Below, in pieces: positions 17,721 to 26,199 of a stretch of DNA of 64,000 bases. Numbering within the stretch: the stretch's first letter is position 1; each line of letters opens with the position of its first letter. The notes under the pieces were generated by a model. That model saw nothing but the letters and a program-made list of their open reading frames with translations, had not been told where the DNA came from and did not search any database. The DNA is from Phycisphaerales bacterium (lineage in GTDB: Bacteria; Planctomycetota; Phycisphaerae; Phycisphaerales; UBA1924): assembly GCA_022072615.1 (NCBI GenBank), contig JAJVHS010000047.1, forward strand, positions 1-64,000, in the 5' to 3' direction. The position numbers were made by a program, and so were the translations under genes.

Positions 17721-18668
17721 TCACAGCAGCCCGAGCTTGAGCAGGTCGCCAACCGGGTCGTCGAACGAGCAGCTCCCGAACGAGAGCGCGAAGCTCTCGC
17801 GCGCCCGGGCAACGTCCGTCACGCTCACCAGGAACTCCCGCCAGCCCAGCACTTCCTCGCTGAACCGGAAGTTCGCCGGATCGCTGTCCTCGATCACCCG
17901 CCGCACAAGATCCTGGTCGTGGCGGATCGTCCGCACGAGCACCGCCGCGACGAACACATTCAGAAACCCGTGCATCGTGCACGAGGCGCAGCCGGGCTCG
18001 TAGGTCAGCGGGTGAATCCCGCGCACGGGGTGATGCAACCCCGCCGTCGCCTTGAAGGGCACGTCCGCCGCCGCGCACGCCTCGATGAACGCCGCGACCT
18101 CCTCGGGCGTCGGGAACGCGTTGCCGACGACGCCGCCCGTCCTGATCTTCGCGCCCGCTCCGCTCCCCGACAACGCCGCCACGAACCCGCGGCAATCGGT
18201 CGTCACCGGAAACTCAAAGAACGGGAACAGATCCTCCGGCAGCCGGTCCATGAACTCGTCGATCCGCTGCACGTCCAGGACCCGGATCTCGGCCATGTCC
18301 ACGCGGGCAAGCCCGGCATCCTCCGAGGAGTGCCGCGCGTTGAACCGGTCGATCCGATCCAGCTCCTTCTCGAGCGACTCGACGTCCGGAGCATCAACGA
18401 TCGCGGAGATCGCCCACGGCTCCAGCCCCACCACGCGCTCCCGGTACCCGCTGGTCGCGTGGGTGCCCGGCATCATCGCCGCCGCCGACTGCGACAGCTC
18501 GTCCAGCCGCGCCGCCGGGCACACGAAGCGGCCGAGCATCCACTCCTCGCCGGAGGTCCGTGCCCGGGCGTACGTCTCGGCCGCGCGGTCCATCGACAGC
18601 GCCGCGGGCGGGAACAGCCCGGCGTAATCCACGATATCCGTCAGCAGAATCTGGAGAGATCGGGTCAT
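17721..18668 (-). CDS. Conserved unknown protein, possible TIM-barrel fold
   Basis: A 315-residue cytoplasmic protein without signal or membrane segments. I recognise the general type (a conserved hypothetical beginning LLTDIVDYAGLFPPAALSM and containing KATAGLHHPVRG) but no assigned function. The alternation of strands and helices, the KIRTGG and FKATAGLHHP segments ending beta strands, and a Lys/His at strand ends resemble aldolase-type barrels; that is inference. Three Cys cluster in PGCASCTMHGF. It is the last of three minus-strand genes (lipoprotein, esterase-like, this one) with gaps of 36 and 41 bases, probably one transcript. Confidence 0.55.
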   Translation of the reverse strand: MTRSLQILLTDIVDYAGLFPPAALSMDRAAETYARARTSGEEWMLGRFVCPAARLDELSQSAAAMMPGTHATSGYRERVVGLEPWAISAIVDAPDVESLEKELDRIDRFNARHSSEDAGLARVDMAEIRVLDVQRIDEFMDRLPEDLFPFFEFPVTTDCRGFVAALSGSGAGAKIRTGGVVGNAFPTPEEVAAFIEACAAADVPFKATAGLHHPVRGIHPLTYEPGCASCTMHGFLNVFVAAVLVRTIRHDQDLVRRVIEDSDPANFRFSEEVLGWREFLVSVTDVARARESFALSFGSCSFDDPVGDLLKLGLL

Positions 18669-18709
18669 TCCACGGTGGTCCGGTTCTCAGCGGCGGGGTT
18701 CTGTCGGAA

Positions 18710-20335
18710 CTACTTGCTCAGCGTAGCCACCAGCCGCCACACCTCGTACGCCGCCAACGAGCGCCCGGTCCGCTGATTAAAGTCCCACACTAACCGATCG
18801 AACGCGTTCGAATACGGGAGCTGGTCGCGCTGACCCAGGGAACCGACGGCGTCCTCGACTAGCCGGGCGAGCAGCGCCTCCTCGTCCGGGCGAACCGCGG
18901 TCTTGCCGCTGGCGGATCGACCCAGCCGAGGGAGCCGTCCGGCCTTGCGGAGGTTGTGCAGCTTGTGGAACAGCGCACGGTCCGTCAGATCGACGCCGCC
19001 GGCCCGGGCGGCGATCGCAAGTTCGCCGAACTCCGGCGTGTACGGCAGGTCGTCGAGCGTCCGGCCGGCGGCACGGTACGCGTCGGTCAGAACTCGCTCG
19101 ATCGACACCTCGCCGAGCACGGCTTGTCCGGACGTCGAAACTTCCGGCACGGCGGCGCCAAAGAGCGATCCTTCGTCCACCGGCTGCCTCGCTCGGGGGG
19201 ACTGCCGCGGCGGGACCGCGGGCCGCTCGCCGGATTCGAGCACATCCAGGAACGGCCCGATCCCTACTTCGGGGGTGTTCGACGGATCGAGAAACGCATC
19301 CGCGACGCGGTCGAAGAGCGCGTGCCGCCGAGCGTTCCGCAGCCCGCCGTCGAAATGTCCGAAGGGGACGAGGAACCTCCACTTCCGGCCGGGCTCGCTC
19401 CCGGCAGCGTTGAAGATCGCGGCCGCCGAGGGCGCAGGGACCACTTCGTCCCGCTCGGCGAGCTTGACCAGCAGCGGGGCCGACGCCTCGTGCGCGTGCA
19501 CCACCGCGTCGGCGATCCGCACCGCCGACACGAACTTCTCGCGCTCGTGCTGATGCCGTTCCAGCAGCGCACGGATCTGGTACCCCGCGCTCGAACGATC
19601 CCGCTCGCGCGGACCCGGCGATGCCTGACTCTCGTCCAGCCGCCAGCGCCAGTCACCCAGGCTCGGAAGCTCCAGCACGATCCTGCTGACCGGGGCGAGC
19701 TTCTTCCCCTTGGCCGCGGCCATGATCGCCAGCCCGCCCCCCAGCGACCGGCCGTGCAGAAAGACCGGCTTGGCACCGCCGAGCCACCGCGCCAGCGCCC
19801 GGACGCCGTTGACCACATCCGCGACCGCCTGTGGAACAACCCACGTCGCAACCTGAACGGAGACGGGCCCGTCCTCCGCGGAGACCAGCGACTCGAGCCC
19901 GTGCGTGACCCAGCCCTCCGCCGACGTCGTGAGCAACCCGCACCCGGCCGCGGACCCCGCGAAGCCGCGCACCCTGATCGCGAGCGTCGCCACGCCCGCG
20001 TCGGCGAGAGACTCCCACCGCTCGCGCTCGCCGGCGAGCGGTCCGACGTCGTGGTAGCCGTGAACGCTCACCAGCCCGGCTCGAACCGCGGTCCCGGCCG
20101 GCGGCTCGACAAGCGTCGCGCCGATGGTCGCGTGCAGGAGGCTCTCATACTGGTGGGTGGCCGTCGGGTCGGTGCGATCGGCGCCGGAGGATGCCGGGCG
20201 AAGGGCCGGCGTCGCCGCGGACACCGCCTTCTCCCACGCGCTCCAGTAAGCAGAGTGCCGCCACGACGGCGAGCGGTCTCCGACGTGCGCGAACGTCGCA
20301 ACCGGGGAGAGGCCGAAGTCGTCGGGAAGGTGCAT
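18710..20335 (-). CDS. Acetyl-xylan-esterase-like alpha/beta hydrolase with duplicated C-terminal motif
   Basis: Residues 70-350 form an alpha/beta hydrolase of the AXE1/cephalosporin-C-deacetylase (CE7) or prolyl-oligopeptidase-like kind: VSVHGYHDVG oxyanion strand, nucleophile Ser197 in HGRSLGGG, a later acid in LAERDEVVP and the His in VPFGHFDGG. It would cleave ester or peptide bonds; no signal peptide is visible, so it is probably cytoplasmic. Residues 410-541 do not belong to the hydrolase: two copies of a motif of about 40 residues can be read, DDLPYTPEFGELAIAA with LHNLRKAGRLP after it, and DQLPYSNAFDRLVWDF with YEVWRLVATLSK after it. Middle gene of a probable three-gene minus-strand transcript behind a beta-propeller lipoprotein. 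Confidence 0.75.
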   Translation of the reverse strand: MHLPDDFGLSPVATFAHVGDRSPSWRHSAYWSAWEKAVSAATPALRPASSGADRTDPTATHQYESLLHATIGATLVEPPAGTAVRAGLVSVHGYHDVGPLAGERERWESLADAGVATLAIRVRGFAGSAAGCGLLTTSAEGWVTHGLESLVSAEDGPVSVQVATWVVPQAVADVVNGVRALARWLGGAKPVFLHGRSLGGGLAIMAAAKGKKLAPVSRIVLELPSLGDWRWRLDESQASPGPRERDRSSAGYQIRALLERHQHEREKFVSAVRIADAVVHAHEASAPLLVKLAERDEVVPAPSAAAIFNAAGSEPGRKWRFLVPFGHFDGGLRNARRHALFDRVADAFLDPSNTPEVGIGPFLDVLESGERPAVPPRQSPRARQPVDEGSLFGAAVPEVSTSGQAVLGEVSIERVLTDAYRAAGRTLDDLPYTPEFGELAIAARAGGVDLTDRALFHKLHNLRKAGRLPRLGRSASGKTAVRPDEEALLARLVEDAVGSLGQRDQLPYSNAFDRLVWDFNQRTGRSLAAYEVWRLVATLSK

Positions 20336-20371
20336 GAATGTTCGAGCCGTCAGGCCCGGCGGACGACCGGG

Positions 20372-21658
20372 CTATTCGCGCCATTCCTTGCCGAACGGAT
20401 CGCCGTTCCAGCGAGCGACCCAGATCTGGCTGCTCGGCTTCTCCTCGCCCGGCGCGGCGGCGCCGCGCTGGCTTGTCCACATGAGCACCGTCCCGTCGGC
20501 GCTGAATGTCGGGAGCACGTCGGCGCCCGGGGCGTGGGTGACACGGCGGCGACGCAGTTCATCGCCGCGCCCGGCGAGGAGCTTCTCGCGGTCGAATTCG
20601 ACGGCGAACACCTCGTAGTTGCTGTGACCGACCTCGCTGGTCCCGTAGACGAGGTACCGGCCCGACGGATGCCAGAACGGCGCCCAGTTCACGGCGCTGT
20701 TGCTCGTCAGCGCGTACTCGCGCTCCATCCCCACCGGCACCGGGGTGCCCGAGGCGTCCGTCTCGAACTTCAGATCGGCGACGTAGATCTGGAGCAGGTC
20801 GTCGTTCTTCCGATCGCTGCGGTAGCAGATGCGCTTGCCGTCCGGCGAAAAGAACGGCCCGCCGTCATAGCCCGGCGCGACCACGATCGGGTGGTGCTGG
20901 TGGGTCTGGGTGTCGTAGATGTAGATGTCGGCGTCGGCGCGGCCGTCGGGCGTGGTCTTGGACTGGTCGACGTTCGCGTAAAGCACAAAACGCCCGGACT
21001 TGTCCCACGAGCATTCGGCGTCATATCCCTCGCGCGTGAACAGCGTGGAGGCGAGGTAATCGGTGCCGCACTGCGCCTGCTCCCTGGGCGACAAGGTCAT
21101 CGTGATGGGCCGGACCGTCTGGGTCGCGATCTCCATCTCGGACGGGAACGCCCAGCGGTAGCGGTTGGTGCCGACCTGAAAACCGGACCGTTCCTGACCT
21201 GACGGCTCGCCCATGGTCGACCCGTACATGACCCGTCCCGGCTGGGTGGGATGGAACCAGCCGCAGGTGTTGGCGGACATCGGCGGGCTGATCATGAACG
21301 GCTCGTCGAGTCCGAGAATCCCGCCCGTGGAGTCCCGCCGGACCTTCGCGACATACATCGAGTAGAACATCCCTGGGGCGGCGGCGGGCGAGTCGGGAAC
21401 GGCGATGGCCTGGAAGATGACCCACGACCCGTCCGGGCTGAAGTACTGCTCGCCGGCCTTGATGAACTTGTCGCGGAACGTGAGCTGCACCCAGTCCGAC
21501 AGGAGCGGGCGCTCGGCCTCCTGCCACGCCTGGGACGCGGCGGGGGGCGGAGTATCGGGCTGGGTCGGCGTTTCGGCGGGCGGCGGCCGGTGGCCGCACG
21601 CCGCAAACACCGATGACGCGACCAGGAGTCCCCCGTAGGCAACGCGCAGGCGGTTCAT
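20372..21658 (-). CDS. TolB-like beta-propeller (PD40) lipoprotein
   Basis: A 428-residue lipoprotein: MNRLRVAYGGLLVASSVFAAC gives a lipobox with Cys21, then a Pro/Thr-rich linker. The body shows several WD40-like/PD40 blades: YFSPDGSWVIFQ, CSWDKSGRFVLYANV, PFFSPDGKRICYRSDR, PFWHPSGRYLVYGTS and TFSADGTVLMWTSQ. Proteins of this type act in the periplasm as binding scaffolds or as propellers of S9 peptidases; here no peptidase domain is attached, but the next gene downstream on the same strand (36 bases away) encodes an alpha/beta hydrolase, so the two may work together. Its start lies 126 bases from the divergent sigma factor. Confidence 0.75.
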   Translation of the reverse strand: MNRLRVAYGGLLVASSVFAACGHRPPPAETPTQPDTPPPAASQAWQEAERPLLSDWVQLTFRDKFIKAGEQYFSPDGSWVIFQAIAVPDSPAAAPGMFYSMYVAKVRRDSTGGILGLDEPFMISPPMSANTCGWFHPTQPGRVMYGSTMGEPSGQERSGFQVGTNRYRWAFPSEMEIATQTVRPITMTLSPREQAQCGTDYLASTLFTREGYDAECSWDKSGRFVLYANVDQSKTTPDGRADADIYIYDTQTHQHHPIVVAPGYDGGPFFSPDGKRICYRSDRKNDDLLQIYVADLKFETDASGTPVPVGMEREYALTSNSAVNWAPFWHPSGRYLVYGTSEVGHSNYEVFAVEFDREKLLAGRGDELRRRRVTHAPGADVLPTFSADGTVLMWTSQRGAAAPGEEKPSSQIWVARWNGDPFGKEWRE

Positions 21659-21784
21659 GCCGAATTGTTAGCCAAGGTCCGGATCAAAAACCGCTGTTTC
21701 GGTGTCTTTGATGGCGACCCGGGGCCTCGATCGCCCCCCGATTCCGCAACCAACGGTGGAATCACCGGTAGACTGCGTTGGACC

Positions 21785-22540
21785 ATGGAACGCTCGGAGG
21801 AACAACGCCTCATCCGCAAGGCCGCCAAGGGGAACCGAGCGGCCATCGAGGCGCTGGTCCGGGCCCACCAGTCGTCCCTCTACGGCTTCATCGTGCGCTT
21901 GACCGGTCGCCCCGAGATCGCCGAGGACGTCGTCCAGGAAGCGTTCGTGCGCGTCATCCTGAACATCCACCGGTTCGACAGCCGGTTCCGGTTCTCCACG
22001 TGGCTGTTCACCATCGCTCGGCGGCTGTACCTCAACGCGGCGCAGCGCTCGGCCCCGGGGTTCGACACCGACGCGGTCGAGCGCCGCATGACCACCGATG
22101 ACGGACCGACGCTGCGGCTCGCACAGGCCGAGAACACCCTGCGCCGGCGTGACCTCGTCAACCGCGCCCTGGCGGTGCTCTCCGTCGAGCAGCGCGAGAT
22201 CGTGCTGCTCTTCCACCAGCACCAGTGGCCGATCCGAGCGATCGCCGAGCACGTCCAGATCCCCGAGGGCACCGTGAAGAGTCACCTTCACCGCGCCCGC
22301 CGCGCGCTGAGGGATGCGCTGGGATCCATGAACGAGGACGATGCCTTTTTTCCGCCGGGCGGCGAGTCATCCATGGAGTCCGGCAGGAGCCATCCGGCTC
22401 GCGGGGCGGATGCCTCGGCGCCGGATCGATCGACGCAATGGGCCGGTGAGAATCGTGGCGACCGCGCAGCGCTTTCACCGGGGCGCGAGCAGCGGACATT
22501 CGTCCGCGCTCGCCTGGTTCGTACGGAGGTACAGCCGTGA
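21785..22540 (+). CDS. ECF-type RNA polymerase sigma factor (second pair)
   Basis: A 251-residue sigma-70 family protein starting MERSEEQRLIRKAAKGNRAA. Region 2: LVRAHQSSLYGFIVRLTGRPEIAEDVVQEAFVRV and FRFSTWLFTIARRLYLNAAQR. Region 4: LAVLSVEQREIVLLFHQHQWPIRAIAEHVQIPEGTVKSHLHRARRALRDAL, a textbook RpoE-like helix-turn-helix. About 65 residues follow region 4 and are Arg/Gly/Ser-rich without known fold. The stop overlaps the GTG start of the next gene (GTGA at 22537-22540). Longer in-frame upstream sequence to 21665 lacks a plausible start and is ignored. Confidence 0.9.
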   Translation: MERSEEQRLIRKAAKGNRAAIEALVRAHQSSLYGFIVRLTGRPEIAEDVVQEAFVRVILNIHRFDSRFRFSTWLFTIARRLYLNAAQRSAPGFDTDAVERRMTTDDGPTLRLAQAENTLRRRDLVNRALAVLSVEQREIVLLFHQHQWPIRAIAEHVQIPEGTVKSHLHRARRALRDALGSMNEDDAFFPPGGESSMESGRSHPARGADASAPDRSTQWAGENRGDRAALSPGREQRTFVRARLVRTEVQP

Positions 22541-23370
22541 ACAGCCGACCGCACGAAAACGCGGGGCGACGTCTGGACGAATCCCCGCATGGGAGCGACG
22601 TGGATGCCGTAATCGACGCTTTGCTGGACGGGGATCTGAGCCCGCAGGCCGCCGAAGCGATGCAGCGCCGTCTCGAGGCGCACCCCGGAGCCCGCGCCGA
22701 GCTTGAATCTCTGCGGCGCGCGGCCGACTCGCTGCGGCCGCCGGTTGAGAGCCCGGATTTCGCAAGGAGCGTGTGGCGGGAGGTCGCGGTGCGCTCGGCG
22801 CTCGAGAACCCGCTCGCGTTCCGCGGTCAATCCGGCGGATGGGTCCTTCCCGTTTCGATCGCGGCCGGCCTGGCGCTGGTGGCGGGCGCGGCCGCGTTGA
22901 TGGTCGGTTTCCCGAATCGGTCTGCGTCTCCTCACGCGTCACCCTCGATCTCGGCACCGGAGACCTCCGCGTCCCCCACTGCCGCGGCCCCGAGCACCGC
23001 CATGCCTGAGCCGGGAACATCGGTCGGGGAGTCGGCGGCGTCGACCGTGGCACGCTCGCAGCGGCCGGCGCTTCCGTTGGGTCCCACCGATCGTCACGAA
23101 ATCCAGGCGAACTGGAGCACCGAGCTCGCGCCCGGGACCGACCTCGCGGCGGCCACGCCGCTCGCGCCCGAGTCCATCGCGGGCCAGATCGACCCGGTCG
23201 TCGAGCCGGGCCAGCTCATTTCGGTCAGGGTCGGCCCGGCGTGGACGCTCTGGTGGGTGCCGCCCGATGGATCATCGCCCCACGCAAAGACGATGCAGCT
23301 GCTGACTCGAATCAGCACGCCCACCAACGCGACGGTCGAGAAGCCGGGACCGATGGTCAAGCCCGATTGA
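22537..23370 (+). CDS. Membrane protein, probable anti-sigma factor (second pair)
   Basis: A 277-residue protein with a GTG start overlapping the sigma stop. Residues 20-70 form a small helical cytoplasmic domain (VIDALLDGDLSPQAAEAMQRRLEAHPGARAELESL) like the zinc-less anti-sigma domains that end in a D/E-rich loop; one membrane segment lies at about residues 105-128 (VLPVSIAAGLALVAGAAALMVGF). The outer part of about 150 residues is Ser/Ala/Pro-rich, then more ordered (LISVRVGPAWTLWWVPPDGS). Role inferred from coupling to the sigma gene. Confidence 0.68.
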   Translation: MNSRPHENAGRRLDESPHGSDVDAVIDALLDGDLSPQAAEAMQRRLEAHPGARAELESLRRAADSLRPPVESPDFARSVWREVAVRSALENPLAFRGQSGGWVLPVSIAAGLALVAGAAALMVGFPNRSASPHASPSISAPETSASPTAAAPSTAMPEPGTSVGESAASTVARSQRPALPLGPTDRHEIQANWSTELAPGTDLAAATPLAPESIAGQIDPVVEPGQLISVRVGPAWTLWWVPPDGSSPHAKTMQLLTRISTPTNATVEKPGPMVKPD

Positions 23371-23390
23371 TCGCCGGTGATCGGCGATCA
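23368..23390. terminator. Hairpin between convergent anti-sigma and lacI genes
   Basis: TGATCGCCG (23368-23376) and CGGCGATCA (23382-23390) pair perfectly around GTGAT. The arms overlap the stop codons of both converging genes. No T-run follows on either strand, so this is a possible bidirectional or Rho-assisted end rather than a classic terminator. Confidence 0.5.
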
Positions 23391-24443
23391 GCTCGTCTCG
23401 CGCTTCACCAGGCTCGTCGAGAGCCTCACCTTCTCGGGCGACGCCTGCGGATCGGCAATGCGCCGAGCGAGCAGTTCGATCGCGCTCGTGCCGATCTGCG
23501 CCAGCGGCATGTGGACGGTGGAGAGCCGAGGCCGGGTGAGCGTCGAGAGCCGGGTGTCATCGAACCCCACGACACGGACGTCGCCGGGAATGGAAAGCCC
23601 GCCGTCCTGCGCGGCGGTCATGATGCCCCAGGCGATCTCGTCGTTTCCCGCGAGCACGGCGCAGCCCTTGAGCGCGCCGGCCGACGCCGCCTCCTGCGCC
23701 CATCGGCGCCCCCACTCCATCGTGTAGTCGCCGAACCGGACCTGGTCGGGCCGCAGCGTGATGCCCCGCTCGGAGAGCACGGACATGAAGGCTCGCGAAC
23801 GCTGCACGGTGTCGAAGTTCGCTTCCGGGCCGCCAACGAACCGCAGGTTGCTCCCGGGGGTCGCGCTGAGCAGGTGCTCGGTGGCCTCCCGCGCCCCCGT
23901 GGTATTGTCGATCAGGATCGTGTCCCGGTCACCGCCGCTGGGGTCGAGGTCGATCATGACGACCGGCAGCGCGCTGGTGCGGATGTACTCAAGCGCGCGG
24001 CTGTTGGGCTCGGTGATCATGACCGCCATGCCGTCCAGCAGCGACATCGGGAGCGAGGAGATGAGTTCGTCCCCCTCGGCGGCGGGCTTGCCGGTCCCGT
24101 CGAACGTCGTGACCAGCAGGTGGTAACCGGCCTTCCGAGCAGCCGTGTCCGCGGCCCGCAGGATCGACGAATAGAACTCACCGTGCAGGTCCGGAACGGC
24201 GAGCCCCAGCAGCTTGCTCTTTCGGGTCATCAGCCCCTGGGCGAACCGGTTCGGGCGAAAGCCCAGGCGTTCGATTGCCGCTCGGACCCGGGCCGCGGTT
24301 TCGATCGCCACAAGCTGGTGGCCGTTGATGACCCGGCTGACCGTGGCGATCGAGACCTGGGCGGCGTCGGCCACGTCCTGGATGGAAACGGCCCCTGCCA
24401 GTTTGCGAACGCCCGCGGGTCCAGATTGCTGTTCGGATCCCAT
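23388..24443 (-). CDS. LacI-family transcriptional repressor of the adjoining glucan locus
   Basis: A 351-residue LacI/GalR regulator. The DNA-binding head is SIQDVADAAQVSIATVSRVING followed by the hinge FRPNRFAQGLMTRKSK; the periplasmic-binding-protein-like core contains LLGLAVPDLHGEFYSSIL, DLDPSGGDRD, GSNLRFVGG and VVGFDDTRLSTLTRPRLSTVHMP. The last segment is the conserved effector-domain end of the family. It is divergent from the GH144-like gene 70 bases away, and palindromes matching the LacI-family operator consensus lie at 24531, 26079, 33353 and 34362. The inducer is presumably an oligosaccharide from the target glucan; this is inference. Confidence 0.92.
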   Translation of the reverse strand: MGSEQQSGPAGVRKLAGAVSIQDVADAAQVSIATVSRVINGHQLVAIETAARVRAAIERLGFRPNRFAQGLMTRKSKLLGLAVPDLHGEFYSSILRAADTAARKAGYHLLVTTFDGTGKPAAEGDELISSLPMSLLDGMAVMITEPNSRALEYIRTSALPVVMIDLDPSGGDRDTILIDNTTGAREATEHLLSATPGSNLRFVGGPEANFDTVQRSRAFMSVLSERGITLRPDQVRFGDYTMEWGRRWAQEAASAGALKGCAVLAGNDEIAWGIMTAAQDGGLSIPGDVRVVGFDDTRLSTLTRPRLSTVHMPLAQIGTSAIELLARRIADPQASPEKVRLSTSLVKRETS

Positions 24444-24513
24444 CTTGGTTCACGTAGAATATCATCCGTTTCCCCATCGAGAAATTGGTGCAGGTTGGAA
24501 TTGGAATCCACCC

Positions 24514-26028
24514 ATGAGCCGGCCCCTGACTGAGAGCGCTTTCATCGCGGCGCTTGCGGCTGCCCTTGCCATCCCCGCATGCTCCGCCCACTCACGAGCA
24601 GCACCGACCGATCTTCCCCAGGACCCGCAATCCGTCGCGGTCGTGGCGGACAAGGGGACACCGCGGCCGCCCTATCAATGGGACGCCGAGGACGCGGCGT
24701 TCCTCGACGAGGTCCAGCGCGGGTCGTTCAACTGGTTCTGGTCACAGGCACACCCCGCCAGCGGCCTGGTGCCCGACCGCACGGGGGTGGACTTTGCGAG
24801 CGTCGCCGGCGTCGGCTTCCAGCTCGCCGCGTTGCCCATCGGCGTCGAGCGCGGGTGGGTCACGCGCTCGGAAGCGACCGACCGCGCGCTGCTCATCGTG
24901 CGCACGCTCGCGTCGGCTCCGACGAACCGGCACAACGGCATCTTCTTCCACTTCCTCGACGCCGCGACCGGCGCGCCGGCCCGCAACGCGTACGAGTGCA
25001 CCGCGAGCACGATCGACTCGGCGCTGCTGGTGTGCGGCCTGATGACCGCGTCCTCGTATTTCGGGGGCGAGATCGCGACGATCGCCGACACACTCGTCGA
25101 AGAATCCGACTGGGCGTCGTACGTGGATCCCGAACCGTCCGAGCCGCACTACCGCGGGTTCATCAGCCTCGGATGGAAGGCCGAAGACAAGGCCGCGCCC
25201 AACGGGAACGGGTCGCTGCTGAAGTTCTACTGGGCCGATGCGGGCGACGAACAGCGGCTCGTCGCGTTCCTCGCCACGGGCAACAGCGACACCAGCCGAG
25301 CCGTTGACCCGTCCGTGTACTACAAGCTCCGCCGTCGAGTGGGCGAGTACGGGGATGGGCCGATGGTGTGGCTGCCGTGGTCGGGCGCGCTGTTCACCAA
25401 CTTCTTCGCGCACTGCTGGATCAACTACGCCCAGCTGGGCGCCGATGACCCCGCGGCGCAGGGCGTCGAGCGGCGCATCCGTGTCGACTGGTGGGAGAAC
25501 TCCCGCCGCGCGGCCCTCATGCACCGCCGCAAGGCGATCGAGAACCCCAAAAACCTCCCGGGCTTCGGCGAGCACATGTGGGGGCTGAGCGCCTGCGACG
25601 GCGACAACACGTACCTCGTGCCCGGGCTCTACCCGCGGAACGTGCAGGTCGCGGGCGAACGGCCGAACATCGACGTCGCCATGTACACGCCGCAGGACAA
25701 CTGGGAGGACGGCACGGTCGCGCCGTACACCGCCGGCTGCGCGATCATGTTCCTCCCGCGCGAGTCGATCGCGGCCCTGCGTCACTACCGCGACCTCAAG
25801 AACTCCGCGGGCGAACCCCTGGTGTGGCGCGACCCCAACGCGGGTGGGGTCGGCTTCCTGGATTCGTTCACGCTCGCCACCGGCTGGCATGCCAGTGGGT
25901 GCGTCGCGATCGACCAGGGGCCGCTGATTCTGGCGATCGAGAACGCCAGAACGGGGCTTGTATGGAAATTGTTTGGATCCCACCCGCATGCACAGCGTGC
26001 GATGCAGCGGCTCAACATGACCCGATAA
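24514..26028 (+). CDS. Glycoamylase-domain / GH144-type glucanase lipoprotein
   Basis: A 504-residue lipoprotein: MSRPLTESAFIAALAAALAIPAC, lipid Cys23. The mature protein is an (alpha/alpha)6-barrel of the Pfam Glycoamylase family, to which GH144 endo-beta-1,2-glucanases belong. Recognisable pieces are DEVQRGSFNWFWSQAHPASGLVPDR near the start, GFGEHMWGLSACDGDNTY, EDGTVAPYTAGCAIMFLPRESIAALRHY and AIDQGPLILAIENARTGLVWKLF at the end. It would cut glucan chains at the cell surface or in the periplasm. A LacI-type palindrome lies inside codons 6-11. It is the first gene of the glucan locus; specificity for beta-1,2-glucan is likely from the family but not proven by the sequence. Confidence 0.82.
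   Translation: MSRPLTESAFIAALAAALAIPACSAHSRAAPTDLPQDPQSVAVVADKGTPRPPYQWDAEDAAFLDEVQRGSFNWFWSQAHPASGLVPDRTGVDFASVAGVGFQLAALPIGVERGWVTRSEATDRALLIVRTLASAPTNRHNGIFFHFLDAATGAPARNAYECTASTIDSALLVCGLMTASSYFGGEIATIADTLVEESDWASYVDPEPSEPHYRGFISLGWKAEDKAAPNGNGSLLKFYWADAGDEQRLVAFLATGNSDTSRAVDPSVYYKLRRRVGEYGDGPMVWLPWSGALFTNFFAHCWINYAQLGADDPAAQGVERRIRVDWWENSRRAALMHRRKAIENPKNLPGFGEHMWGLSACDGDNTYLVPGLYPRNVQVAGERPNIDVAMYTPQDNWEDGTVAPYTAGCAIMFLPRESIAALRHYRDLKNSAGEPLVWRDPNAGGVGFLDSFTLATGWHASGCVAIDQGPLILAIENARTGLVWKLFGSHPHAQRAMQRLNMTR
24531..24544. promoter_or_regulatory. LacI-type operator inside the GH144-like signal sequence
   Basis: TGAGAGCGCTTTCA, one base away from the perfect palindrome TGAAAGCGCTTTCA. 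It begins 17 bases after the ATG at 24514, so repression here would act as a roadblock or by looping with other sites, and it also lies close to the divergent lacI promoter. Confidence 0.72.
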
Positions 26029-26052
26029 GGTGGGCGGTTTGCATGCGGAGAC

Positions 26053-26081
26053 TTGACAGCGGACTCCAAAGAGTCGACACT
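26053..26081 (+). promoter_or_regulatory. Sigma-70 promoter of the GH94 phosphorylase operon
   Basis: A perfect TTGACA -35 (26053-26058), 17-base spacer and a weak GACACT -10 (26076-26081). The -10 box overlaps the LacI-type operator at 26079-26096. Located 119 bases before the GH94 start. Confidence 0.7.
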
Positions 26082-26096
26082 GAAAACGCTTTCAGT
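26079..26096. promoter_or_regulatory. LacI-type operator before the GH94 gene
   Basis: ACTGAAAACGCTTTCAGT, an 18-bp palindrome with a single mismatched pair and a central CG, as in LacI/CcpA-class operators. Its position over the -10 and start site fits direct repression. Confidence 0.85.
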
Positions 26097-26199
26097 GCTC
26101 CGTTCACGCCCCGTCGGCACATGACGTTCAGCCCGTGGCGAAACGGACAACGCCTTGGCCGGCCCTTCCTGAGGGGCCGCCGAACCTGGACGACCGGCA

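Noticed and set aside
22470-22490. CAGCGCTTTCACC resembling a LacI operator
   Set aside because: Inside the sigma-factor gene, only half of the palindrome matches; likely chance in GC-rich coding DNA.
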